A stretch of DNA of 64,000 nt from Kalmanozyma brasiliensis GHG001 (lineage: Eukaryota > Basidiomycota > Ustilaginomycetes > Ustilaginales), in contig NW_015961991.1 in the NCBI RefSeq assembly GCF_000497045.1, positions 248,812 to 312,811 of the forward strand, given 5' to 3'. The translations under genes were made by a program, and so were the position numbers. Numbering within the stretch: the first letter of the stretch is position 1; every line of letters begins with the position of its first letter. The notes under the pieces were generated by a model. The model was not told where the DNA came from. It was given only the letters and a program-made list of their open reading frames with translations, and made no database searches. Shown piece by piece: positions 9,005-18,589 of the stretch.

Positions 9005-10555
9005 TTAGGCGACCGAGAGTTTGGCGAAGAGCTTAAGCAGCGCCTTCCGGGACTCGCGGTACTCGCCCATGACCAAGCGGCCTACGGTGTGCTCGAAGTC
9101 GGGACGGCGCTTGACGCGGTCCCAGTTCTCGGCGATGTAGGCGAGGTGGGCGCGCTGCACCTCGTCGAAGCGGTCGACAAAGGGGCTCAGCAGGTCGGCG
9201 AGCACCGTCTTGGGCGAGAGCTCGAGGCAGATGTGGTCGAACGCCTTGGTGGCCAGATCGCGGAGACCGAGCTGGCGACCGACGCAGTAGGCGGCCGTGG
9301 CGGAGAAGACGGGTGGGAAGCTGGGCGACTTGGAGACGCGCGCGGCAGGTGCTGCTTCAACGTCCTCATCGCTGCCCTGGATGGACGAGGCACCAGAGTG
9401 AAGAGAGGCAGATGAGGAAGAGTCGCGACGAGTCGGACGATAACGACGGCTGGAAGGGGCAGGAAGACGAGAAGCGAAAGTGGCATGGCCGGTGTAGAGG
9501 TAGAAGATGAGAGCCTGGAGGGTGGCAGGCGAGCATCCGGTGACAGCCACGCGTGCGGCGTTCGACCCGCGAGGAGCAGCAGGTGCCGAGGTGAGGGTGT
9601 TGGCAGCGCTGTAGCGGCGCACGCGACCCCTGTTCTCGCTGGCATAGTCGGTGTGCGTAGCATTGCCGACCGGTGTGAACGGGATCTCCTGCTCGAGCTC
9701 GGCGGTGGGCGAGGACTTGTCCTTGTTCATGAACTTCATCAGCTTGCCGAATCGCGACGAGGAGCGAGAAAAGGTGGGAGGAACAATCACTTCGGGAGCG
9801 GCCTGACGAAGGGCGGGCGCAGTACCAGCGACCTTGGACCTGGAGCCGACGGGCGAAACCTCGTCATCGTCACCGAAGAAGTCGTTGTCCTGCTGCGGGC
9901 CGTCGTCGTGCTCATCGAAGTGCTTGGGCTGCTCGGCAACCGAGTCGGCGTACTCCTCCTCATGAACCTTGTCCTGGTGCTTGTCGGCACGCTCGATCTC
10001 ATCAGCCGACTCGTCAGAGTCGCTGAGAGCACCAACACGCGAGGTGCGGCGGTAGTCGACCAGACCGAGGCTGCTGGTGGATCGGCGGCTGGCCTGAGGT
10101 CGGACCTCACGCTTCACAGCGGGAGCGTTCTTGCCCTGGGCAGCGGCGGCAGCGGCCATCTGCTCCTGCTCCATAGTGTCGAGCTCAGCACGTCCGGTCT
10201 GGCTGATCTGGCGCATCAGAGCGGGGCAGGCCTTCTTGAGCACCTTGGAGTTGGCGTAGATCACCTCCTCCCTCTTGCCGCCGACACTGACGACCAGCTC
10301 GAGATCAGCCCAGGGCTGACCGAAGATGGCGCTGTGCACGGCATGAAGGGTCTGCTCAGCAACGTGAGGGACGAGGGTAAAGGCATCAGCAGCCTCGGCG
10401 TCTTCGCTAGCAGCGAGCGAGGCAGCGTCATCTTGGTCCTCCTCATCAGCCTCGATGTAGGCCTTGCGAGGACGTGAGATGGGCTTCCGGTTCCCGCCCA
10501 GGCGAGGCGTGGGCAGCGGCTTGCTGCTTCGGTGGATGACGTCTACTGCGGCCAT
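9005..10555 (-). CDS. BTB/POZ-domain protein with long disordered insert
   Basis: From the ATG at 10555 the product is 516 residues; the frame is open another 135 codons upstream, but a TATATAAG box at 10650-10657 lies about 95 bp before this ATG, so the upstream stretch is promoter. The N-terminal third holds the first half of a BTB fold (PWADLELVVSVGGKREEVIYANSKVLKKA). A Ser/Asp-rich linker follows, then the second half (SPATLQALIFYLYTGHATF, then CVGRQLGLRDLATKAFDHI). The C-terminus reads like a short BACK-type helical segment. Such proteins usually scaffold partner binding, some as Cullin-3 adaptors. The split BTB and the acidic middle are as seen; the role is inferred. It is a single exon. 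Confidence 0.78.
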   Translation of the reverse strand: MAAVDVIHRSSKPLPTPRLGGNRKPISRPRKAYIEADEEDQDDAASLAASEDAEAADAFTLVPHVAEQTLHAVHSAIFGQPWADLELVVSVGGKREEVIYANSKVLKKACPALMRQISQTGRAELDTMEQEQMAAAAAAQGKNAPAVKREVRPQASRRSTSSLGLVDYRRTSRVGALSDSDESADEIERADKHQDKVHEEEYADSVAEQPKHFDEHDDGPQQDNDFFGDDDEVSPVGSRSKVAGTAPALRQAAPEVIVPPTFSRSSSRFGKLMKFMNKDKSSPTAELEQEIPFTPVGNATHTDYASENRGRVRRYSAANTLTSAPAAPRGSNAARVAVTGCSPATLQALIFYLYTGHATFASRLPAPSSRRYRPTRRDSSSSASLHSGASSIQGSDEDVEAAPAARVSKSPSFPPVFSATAAYCVGRQLGLRDLATKAFDHICLELSPKTVLADLLSPFVDRFDEVQRAHLAYIAENWDRVKRRPDFEHTVGRLVMGEYRESRKALLKLFAKLSVA

Positions 10556-12358
10556 GTTGTCGCGTGTCGAAGAAGGCTGAAGGGGTGTTGCGATAGAAAG
10601 GGGAGGCTCAGAGGACAAAGGAGGTTTGCGGCCTGGTGAGGAAGCGCAGCTTATATACGAGCGGGAGCTCGCTTCCATGCTCTGACCCCACATCTCATCT
10701 GCGATTCTATCCTCGAGGGCCGAAGGCATCAGGACGAGTCGTCCGTGGGGTGCGACTGCTCGAGGCTGGAATGCGGTGGCACTGGGGGACACGTTGGACA
10801 GGATCACCGCTTCGAGAAGATTTTGATTGTGAAACCGGCTGCGCGCAAGACGACGATCGGACGCAACATGACATTGGCATGCAAGCTCACCACGGAGCAG
10901 GGTCTCCAGAAGAAGCAACGAGGCTCGGCCTGCGATCCTGGACAACCAAGTTTTCAACAAGCGTGGGAACTCGCATCTATGAGCGACGGAAAGTGGGACA
11001 GTAGGGAGCCTCTGTCACAATGGTTTCGCGGCGATCAAGGGACTCCGACAGGGTCCTTCGGGTAAGCGTCCTCGCTTGCGTCTGCCTTGCGCGATGAGCG
11101 GAGGAGAAAGCGCAACTACCTTTTTAGACCCTTGAGAAGATCGAGTCGCACGGACGTCGGTGCCCCTTCACTACTTCGTTTTCGCTTTCCTCCCGCCATC
11201 TTTGCCCTTTTAGCGAGCCTTTGGGCTGAAAAAGTACGACAGTACGCCGGATGTGGGAGCTGCATGTGAGTGCTAGAGAAGTCGCCACGCGGGACGGGAA
11301 AGAGGACAGGTGGCCATGCGGCTCGCGGCGGCTGCATTCCACCGTTGTCATACAATAAGATCAGAGACGCACGGCAAGCCAAAATGGTGGCGGCGCGGGA
11401 GCGAGTCGACGTCGTGGCGAGATCTTGGCTGGAATGTACGCTCACTTAGGTCCTTATTTGTCTGCAGCTCAAGAGGCTCAGCCACTCCTGGTAGGACGAC
11501 AAATTGATCGCGATCGATACGAGAACCGTTCCGAGCTGTTGATTGTCATTCGCAGTGAGACAGCGTCTGCCGAACGGCGCTTGTCGATTTGTTTGTGCAG
11601 AATTCGGAACCCGCCTTTAGCATGCTCCATGCATCGGACGAGGCACACCGTTGTCAACGGGGTCCCTCCATCCGCAGCATGACGAGCCGTGTGCCGGTCC
11701 CATATCCTGCTACGTAGGTGCCCCGTTACCAGTGCAGTCAGCTGACTGCTCGAAGCCCTGCAGGACAGTCCCATCGCAGGCAGAGGCGCAGAAGTAACCT
11801 GAGCGCGCCAAGAGGCACGGACCGGAGAAGCGTGAGAACAATGCGGTTTTCATTTAGAAGGGTGCGCGCGTCAGCCCTGAAGCATGTGCTTTCTGGACCT
11901 CGCTTGCGTCAGATCCTGATCGCTTAGCTTGGGGGACAGGCGACGCCCGACGGGACAGCGACGACGATGGGCTTGGGTTGCACGAAGCAGCTGCACCTTG
12001 GCATCGACGTGCAGAAACCGATAAAAAATCGCCGCGCACATCTGAGACACGCACAGAAGCTGTCATTCCGCTGTTCCATATCGTCAGCCTTCGACTCCGC
12101 GCCTTTTCCGCAGCCGAGCTCCCGCCGAACGTGTGGACCCTGGATTATCTTGCACCCTGAACTAGACCCTAGAGGATGATGTGTATGCTCCTGTCTGTGT
12201 CGCTGGCTGTCTGCTTCTGAGCGTTTCTTTCAACACATGGCGTCCTCGTTCGTGCGTTCTCTTCAGATAGATAGGCTTTCATGAGTGACCGGCGAGGGAC
12301 AGAAGGTGCTGCTGTATAATATATCTGTGACACCATTGTGTCGGTCGATCGCGTCTGA
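10556..12358. other. Long intergenic region (1.8 kb)
   Basis: This is upstream of the BTB gene and downstream of the leftward lipase gene. It has only short, mutually overlapping frames without consistent codon structure. A minus-strand frame ending KRKRSSEG...LLKGLKR (about 11116-11200) is basic but unsupported. No tRNA, repeat or transposon end is visible. It is unusually long for this compact stretch and could hide a non-coding RNA, which I cannot see directly. Confidence 0.4.
10650..10657 (-). promoter_or_regulatory. TATA box of the BTB-protein gene
   Basis: TATATAAG reads towards the BTB gene about 95-102 bp before the ATG at 10555. It decides that start against the longer open frame. 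Confidence 0.55.
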
Positions 12359-15300
12359 CTAGACCTTGAGTTCGAGGATGGCCTCTTCATAAGCCGCGGG
12401 AAAGTGGGCTGCAAACATGTCACTCCGCAGCTCTGGTAAGCTGAAGAATGCCAGCGGGCTCTCCACGTGATAGACCTGCTTGTCGTTGATCCAGATGCAG
12501 CGGCCCGGCGGGATCAAGGGTCCTCCCTGTGCAGCTTCCGAGCGCAGCGTGGCTGTGTCCAGCTCCTGCCTTCGAGCTGACAGCGCATGCAGCGGCGCTT
12601 GGTCACGCTGCTGGGGTCCCACCCACGGCGAAGGCGGAATGCGCGCGCCCGCTGAAGTGCCTGCATCCAGTCGTGCTTTGATCGCGGCATAAAGATCGCT
12701 CTCCACTTCGCGGCGCAACGACCAAAGCTGCTCCTCGATACGCTCCTTGCGATGCAGCATGACTTCGTCCACGTCCTCGGCCATACTGATCGATCGCCAA
12801 TCCCAGTAGCTTCGAAGAATGTGGACCCGCGCATCGTCCTGACCGTCTGAGGAGGCCATCGCATGGCGACGTCGAACACGGGACAGTGCGCCAAGCACAC
12901 GACGCAGCTCTCTCACCTGACCATGCCCCACCCGAGGGATGACGTCGCTGCCCAACACCACTGTCGTCACGAGTGGCACGGAGCCGAGCGCAGCTCGTGC
13001 AGCCAGATCAGCAGTCATCGTCACAGGGCTTGCAAAGCTCACTGCCCGGATGGGCCGACGAGCTGGAAGTCCTGAAGACATGTTGGTGACCCAGGTGCCG
13101 GCATCAGGCTCGCCCCCGTCAGGGATAAAGTACTCCGCAAGCAGCAAGACGGCAGCACTGGCGATGGCGCCACCGAGTGAATGGCCGCAGAACATGACAC
13201 CAAAGCCCTCGTTCTCCGCAAGAGCTTGGCGCAGTGTGGCGAAGAGCTTGCTTTGCGGTGACACCAGGGCTTTGGCCGCGCGCCAAATGCCAGCATGACA
13301 TCGAAACTCCTCACCGGGTGTCGGCTGGACCTGAGGCAGCTCGATCTCTTCCGTCTGCAGCTCCAGGTCCACGATGATGTCTGAGAAGGACTGCGTTCCG
13401 CGCACTGCAACGCAGACGACCTTCCGTACATAGTCTCGGACAATGTAGAATGTGGGACTGTAGTCGGCATCGGCGTCGAGCGTTTGAATGTCGGCATGCA
13501 GAACATCATCTGCGTTGAGGCGCGAGAGATAAGCAAACGTCTGGCGTGAGAAGCGGTCGCCCGAAGGAGTGAAGGTTGGCGGCAGGTCCACGATGTGCAC
13601 GTGCAGACCGTACGCAGAGATGGCCAGCCGACCGCACCACTTGATCGTGCGTACGAGATCGCGGTTCGTCTCCTTGAAAGGTCGCAGATCGCGACTGACC
13701 AGCTCGGGCTTGGAAGCGCCTACTTGCGGCGAGGTCATGAAGTCGTATGCGCGACCAAAGTAGCCGCTGCTTGCTTGTCCTGGCCGAGTGGCGTCAAGAC
13801 GGGGTGTCTTTGCGAATTCGAGGATATCGTCACCACGGTTGGTGACGATCATCTCGTCGTCACTGCTGTCCTCTTCTTCCTCTACCTCTTCCTCGTTGTC
13901 ATTGTCGCCGCCGCCGACGGCCTCAATCGCGTCTGGGCCGTACCCGTTGCTCTTGGCATCCGTCTCGTCGCCCGTTTGGGCGTGGTGAGGTAACCCGTTG
14001 CCATTGCCAAGGATCGTGGCCGTGCTCGGATCCAGGTCTTCGTGATCGCGCCCGACATCCCGGCCTTGTTGCTGAGACCAGCTGAGTCTTTCCTCGTCGA
14101 ATGCCGCTCGCGATGCTGCGCGCTGGGCCCCGATGTCCAAGCGATCAGAACCGCGCCCTTTGGGCGCTTTGCCCTTGTCGTCCTTGTTCGAGGGTCTCCT
14201 CCATCCATCCAGCCGTGTCAGACCAGCTCCTTCCGCGACGTATCGATCTCGAGTGACGCTGTGTAGACAGTAGAGCTCAAGAATGCCCCGCAGCACCTGA
14301 AAACGCGTGAGACCTCTGGGCTTCCTGTCCCCCTGTTGGTCTGGCTTCTTTTTGGATCCTTTCTCCTCGTGGTCTTCGAGAGCTACAGTAGCCCATTCGG
14401 CCTGAATGAAGCTGTACGCTTCGATTGCGCATTGAGCCAGGACAGTTCGGCCTGCAAGGTTGTAGACCATCCAGCGGAGGAACCAGAGCACCAGCGACAC
14501 TCTCTCGTAGATTGAATAGCCGAGGTCGACGAGATGCGCCGTTACGAAGGTGAAGAAAGCAAAGGCGTGCACCAGTAGAGCAATCACACCTCCGTGATCC
14601 GCTTCGGGACGCTTGTCATCGCTGCTTGACCCTGTGCTTCGAAGTCCTAGATCACCAATGAGGAACCAAAGCACGAACGATCGTTGACGACCGGAGGGGT
14701 CTACGTGAATGTGACTCGCAGAAGGTCTGCGGCTGCGCGATCCAGACGACCTTTCTTGTTCGCCGTGTGAAGCGCCGTCATCGCCGGGAGAGTGTGTTCT
14801 TGGGTCCGTGGAGGAGGCACTGCGTACCCCTATGCCAGCATCTTGAGTGGACTGTGTCGCAACGAGCATCGATGAGGGCGTGTGCCGGAGCGCACCTCTC
14901 GACTGGGCTTCCTCCGACGGCGAATCGATCTCGCCTTCGTCGTGCTTGACCGCCGACTGCAGAGTCTCGGTTGCAGGCTTCGAACCGACGTTCGCAGCCT
15001 GGGACTCGCGCAAGGCTGCAAAGGATGTGAAATCGGTCACTGCTCCCGTCAGCGGCGATCGTGTCAAGCTCGTCGCACGCAGACCTTGTGGGCTGTCATT
15101 TGTGAGCGAGCCCCGACGCGAGGACGCAGATGTAGGGTAAGGCGATGGAAGGATCTCAATGTGCGTCGGTACGAGCCTCGGCGTGCCAGGCGGAAGACGG
15201 AGCGACGAGCTGCTGGTGTTAAGGTGAAGATGGACCATCGGTGCAGCGTGCATGGCTGCAGAATCCTGATATGGCGTCCAGGGCGAAGGTGGCAAGCTCA

Positions 15301-17623
15301 GCATGGTTGCGACCAATTGAGGTGTCCTTGGCGCTGCATGGAGGTTGCGAGCTGACAGATAGTCGGCATGGCCCGACCCGATCGAGCTACGAAGTTCGCG
15401 ATGATCGATCGCTAGTGGCGTGAATGGAGATGGCGGTACAGATAGCTGCACCGGGAGCAGACGTGGCGCCGTTGGAAAGTCACGGAATGCGCTGGTTTTG
15501 CTCGAGCTCCTCGAAGAAGGCTGCAGGAGAGGAGACGAGATAGGTGGCAAATCAGGCGATGCCAGCTCATCGTCCGGAATCTTGCTTGGGTCCAATGGTT
15601 CGAACTCGAACACGGTGTTAAGCTGGCGACCCGCGGTATCGATCGAGTTGTTTCGCGATTCTCGCCGAGACAGAGCCGCTCTGCGTGTCGCCGGAGACAT
15701 GAAGGGGCTGACAGATGTGACTGCCGGACTCTTGCGCGCCTCTGCATCGTTTGCCGACGGCGTGACAGCAGCGGCGGCTAGGCTACTCGGCAGGACTGGC
15801 GGAGCCATGCTTGCTCCATTCATTGTTGGCGTGCCCGGTTGTTTGCCGCTTGAAATGCCGATCGGTGCTGCAGTCGGTAATTTGGGGTCATCGATGCCAG
15901 ACAAGTTGACAGATGAGTCAGATCTTGCCCGTGACGGTCGTTGTGGCTCAGTGAAGCTTCGAAAGAAGGCAGGAGCCTGGCCGAAGCGCCCATCTCCTCG
16001 TGCTCGCTTAGCGGAAGTCTCGGCGGCATGTGCGGCCTTGACAAAGTTGGTGAGGGCGGTCAGTGGACCGACCTTGTGTGCTGGGCGGTTGCGGGCAGCC
16101 ATCTTCTCGGCGTGCTTCCGCGCCTTCTCACGCTCGCGCATGCGCCGCACGCCGAGCAAGCCTTCGAAGCTGGAAGCGTCGCTGCCGTTGTCGTCGAGCA
16201 AAGGTGGCGGTAGCAAAAGCGCGCCTTCCTCGAAGCCGTCACCTGGCTTGGATCGCCATGATGATCCTCCTTGCCAAGCACCGGGCATTGCAACTGGACT
16301 GGGAGGAGCTTCAGGGAGCATCTGATCGTGATATGCGGAGCCGATACCAAATTCGGACTTGGAGAGTTGAGTGAGCCTCGGACGACGGCCAGCTTTGAGC
16401 ATGATTGTGCCAGGTGGTCGATCAAAGTCTGCGCTGGTGGTGGCGAGTGGTCCACTGTCGTCATCTCCGATGTGATCAAGTCTAAGATCTTTTGAAGCCT
16501 GTTCTTCCCCGTCGTGATCCTTTCTCTTGCCATGCGGCTTGTATCCGTCGAGCTGCAGTAGTGTCGATGGCATCTGCTTACGGCTGCGATTACCAACTTC
16601 GAAGCTGAGGCCTCCTCTTCGGCTACGAACTTTTGAGAAGCCATCGCGGCCATCTTCCACGACAGCACCTTGCCGAGTCAAGATCTGATGCCACATTTGA
16701 GCCCTGCGCTCTGCGATAGTCGCGCCTTTGTTGTGCGAAGGAGGCTTCTGCGTCTGTTTCGCATTCGGCAGCTGAAGGCGGAGACCATTCTTGCTGAGTG
16801 AGCTGAGTGAGCTGGTCCATGCCTGAATGCTGTGCTTGAGCGGGTCGGTCGAGCGACCCTTTCCCTTCTTGAAATCGTCGTCTTTGGCAAAGGAAAGGCT
16901 CGCAACTCGACCGGAGCTGTCCTTCCGCAAAAGTAGCGCTCCGAGCGCTTCAATGGCGCTTCCATTGCTGGGCCTCTTCCTCTGGCTTCTTCTCCTCCTC
17001 ATGCTGCTGAAAGGTTCGGATGAAGTGGACGGCCACGCAGTGGTGTTGTGTGAGAGGTCGGCATCGGCTGGTAAGCCTGTGGGAGACCGTAGTAAGTCCC
17101 AGTGTTCTGACGTTTCCGGAGCGTAGTATATGTTGGAGCGCGAGAGGATGGCCGAGACAGTGACATAGCGAGCCGAGGGTGCCGGCGCAGGGACCGACGG
17201 CGGGTCTGACTGTGGTGCATTCTGATTGTGATCAAGGGAGGTGTCCAGGTGTAAGGTAGGCTGTTGCTTGTCTAGGCTGCGCTGATCTGAGACGCTGTCG
17301 TGTGTTAGCAGCTCGGGACTTTGCGTGGCCTGCGGTGAGCTTGGAGGCGAACCCTCGAGACGAAAGGACGAAGGCGCCGCACTGAAAGCGGGAGAGGCTG
17401 CTACTGGATGCGCCTTGACTACACGAGGAGTGCCGTTGAGCTTCAGACTAGGGATACGCTCGAGCGATGCAGTTCGGCTGTTGGAGAGGCCATGTGCGGG
17501 TGGGAGTGGTGACAGCTCGTCGAGGTCGAGGTCGAGCAGCTGCGGACGACTCGAGGCTGCGGATGGTGGGATAGACCGAGGCTCAGAGCTCTTGAGTACC
17601 TCAGACTGTGCAGTCGACGACAT
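12359..17623 (-). CDS. Class-3 lipase, diacylglycerol-lipase-like, very long (1754 residues)
   Basis: A single exon encodes 1754 residues. About the first 975 are Ser/Pro-rich and look disordered, with many basic Ser-containing segments that could be kinase sites. Two or three hydrophobic spans lie between about 980 and 1062 (FVLWFLIGDLGL, then VIALLVHAFAFFTFVTAHLV, then VSLVLWFLRWMV). After an acidic linker (EEEVEEEEDSSDDE) comes the lipase_3 core with the nucleophile elbow G-H-S-L-G-G; Ser1482 is the expected nucleophile. The arrangement of membrane anchor, long linker and lipase-3 domain resembles sn-1 diacylglycerol lipases. It should hydrolyse acylglycerols at an internal membrane. The start fits because the Ser/Pro tail begins directly with MSSTAQSEV. 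Specificity is inferred. Confidence 0.85.
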   Translation of the reverse strand: MSSTAQSEVLKSSEPRSIPPSAASSRPQLLDLDLDELSPLPPAHGLSNSRTASLERIPSLKLNGTPRVVKAHPVAASPAFSAAPSSFRLEGSPPSSPQATQSPELLTHDSVSDQRSLDKQQPTLHLDTSLDHNQNAPQSDPPSVPAPAPSARYVTVSAILSRSNIYYAPETSEHWDLLRSPTGLPADADLSHNTTAWPSTSSEPFSSMRRRRSQRKRPSNGSAIEALGALLLRKDSSGRVASLSFAKDDDFKKGKGRSTDPLKHSIQAWTSSLSSLSKNGLRLQLPNAKQTQKPPSHNKGATIAERRAQMWHQILTRQGAVVEDGRDGFSKVRSRRGGLSFEVGNRSRKQMPSTLLQLDGYKPHGKRKDHDGEEQASKDLRLDHIGDDDSGPLATTSADFDRPPGTIMLKAGRRPRLTQLSKSEFGIGSAYHDQMLPEAPPSPVAMPGAWQGGSSWRSKPGDGFEEGALLLPPPLLDDNGSDASSFEGLLGVRRMREREKARKHAEKMAARNRPAHKVGPLTALTNFVKAAHAAETSAKRARGDGRFGQAPAFFRSFTEPQRPSRARSDSSVNLSGIDDPKLPTAAPIGISSGKQPGTPTMNGASMAPPVLPSSLAAAAVTPSANDAEARKSPAVTSVSPFMSPATRRAALSRRESRNNSIDTAGRQLNTVFEFEPLDPSKIPDDELASPDLPPISSPLLQPSSRSSSKTSAFRDFPTAPRLLPVQLSVPPSPFTPLAIDHRELRSSIGSGHADYLSARNLHAAPRTPQLVATMLSLPPSPWTPYQDSAAMHAAPMVHLHLNTSSSSLRLPPGTPRLVPTHIEILPSPYPTSASSRRGSLTNDSPQGLRATSLTRSPLTGAVTDFTSFAALRESQAANVGSKPATETLQSAVKHDEGEIDSPSEEAQSRGALRHTPSSMLVATQSTQDAGIGVRSASSTDPRTHSPGDDGASHGEQERSSGSRSRRPSASHIHVDPSGRQRSFVLWFLIGDLGLRSTGSSSDDKRPEADHGGVIALLVHAFAFFTFVTAHLVDLGYSIYERVSLVLWFLRWMVYNLAGRTVLAQCAIEAYSFIQAEWATVALEDHEEKGSKKKPDQQGDRKPRGLTRFQVLRGILELYCLHSVTRDRYVAEGAGLTRLDGWRRPSNKDDKGKAPKGRGSDRLDIGAQRAASRAAFDEERLSWSQQQGRDVGRDHEDLDPSTATILGNGNGLPHHAQTGDETDAKSNGYGPDAIEAVGGGDNDNEEEVEEEEDSSDDEMIVTNRGDDILEFAKTPRLDATRPGQASSGYFGRAYDFMTSPQVGASKPELVSRDLRPFKETNRDLVRTIKWCGRLAISAYGLHVHIVDLPPTFTPSGDRFSRQTFAYLSRLNADDVLHADIQTLDADADYSPTFYIVRDYVRKVVCVAVRGTQSFSDIIVDLELQTEEIELPQVQPTPGEEFRCHAGIWRAAKALVSPQSKLFATLRQALAENEGFGVMFCGHSLGGAIASAAVLLLAEYFIPDGGEPDAGTWVTNMSSGLPARRPIRAVSFASPVTMTADLAARAALGSVPLVTTVVLGSDVIPRVGHGQVRELRRVLGALSRVRRRHAMASSDGQDDARVHILRSYWDWRSISMAEDVDEVMLHRKERIEEQLWSLRREVESDLYAAIKARLDAGTSAGARIPPSPWVGPQQRDQAPLHALSARRQELDTATLRSEAAQGGPLIPPGRCIWINDKQVYHVESPLAFFSLPELRSDMFAAHFPAAYEEAILELKV

Positions 17624-18589
17624 GGTGGCTGACTGCCCCAGGCTGGATCCGCCTGGCTACGCCGTAAAGGAGGGTGAATGCGAGAATGCGGGAGCAAAGT
17701 CGTCGAGGTCGAGAGACTTGTTCGATGGAAGCGGAAGCTGGGCCATCCTTGCACTGATGCTTTTCTTTTGCGTGTGCGCGGCCGCCTTTGGGCTACAAGC
17801 CTGATCGTACGTTCATGAGCGGCGTGATCTCGAAAGTGTGGAAGCGTTGAGATGAAGTTGACCAGTGAATGATGAGTGAGTGACCCTTTCAGCGGGAGAG
17901 CTTTCGAGAAAAAAAGGGTCCAACGAGAGCGTGAGGCTGAAGCTTTCGATCTACTGCGTCACACGCTCTTGCCGCGTGGTCACTTAATGAGCCGCCGCCG
18001 TTCTAGCACACACGTTGCTTCACCTCCAGATCGGCTGAACAGGCTCCAGTACCTGCGTGCTGCATCAGTCCGAATGTGACATCGACCCACACTGTCACCA
18101 AGCTCGAGCACATGCTTCGAGAGACTGAAACATGTTGTCCGCGAGCAGGATGTCACATGCAGGGCAGTGTAATGTCACAGCCCGTGACCAAGCTCGCAGC
18201 GCAGTTCGAATTGTACCGAAATGGAGCCGATCCGACTTGGCCGAGCAACTCAGATCGGTGGGTCGGGCGATCCGTCGGCAAAGCCGCTCCTCGGTCATCC
18301 TCGACCTTTCGGAACATCAGAGCCGAGCTTCTACGGCCCCGCCGATGCTGTGACGCTGCCGTGTGACAGGAGGATGAGCTTGTTCCTATGACTGGGTTCA
18401 TTTTCGTGCGACTGGCATACGAAGTTCGGCTGAGCTGCCGTTTTCTCACACAAGTCGGACCCATCCGTTACTCACCGTCCATCGATCGGAAGCATGCCGA
18501 ATGTGAGCCTGCGGTCCTTCACACGCAAACACAGTCAGGGCCGATCTCATGAGCTCTCTAGTTGAGACATTCCAATCTGGATTCAAAAC
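17624..18589. other. Intergenic region upstream of the lipase gene
   Basis: 966 bp between two leftward genes. The frames are short and not coding-like. It should contain the lipase promoter and the 3' end of the glutamyltransferase transcript. Confidence 0.4.

Noticed and set aside
9485..10477. 330-codon plus-strand frame over the BTB gene
   Set aside because: Low-complexity antisense shadow of the Ser/Asp-rich linker.
10556..10960. Longer N-terminus for the BTB protein
   Set aside because: The stretch contains a TATA box at normal promoter distance from the ATG at 10555.
18153..18464. Minus-strand frame between lipase and glutamyltransferase genes
   Set aside because: Overlapping open frames on both strands with no consistent codon structure.
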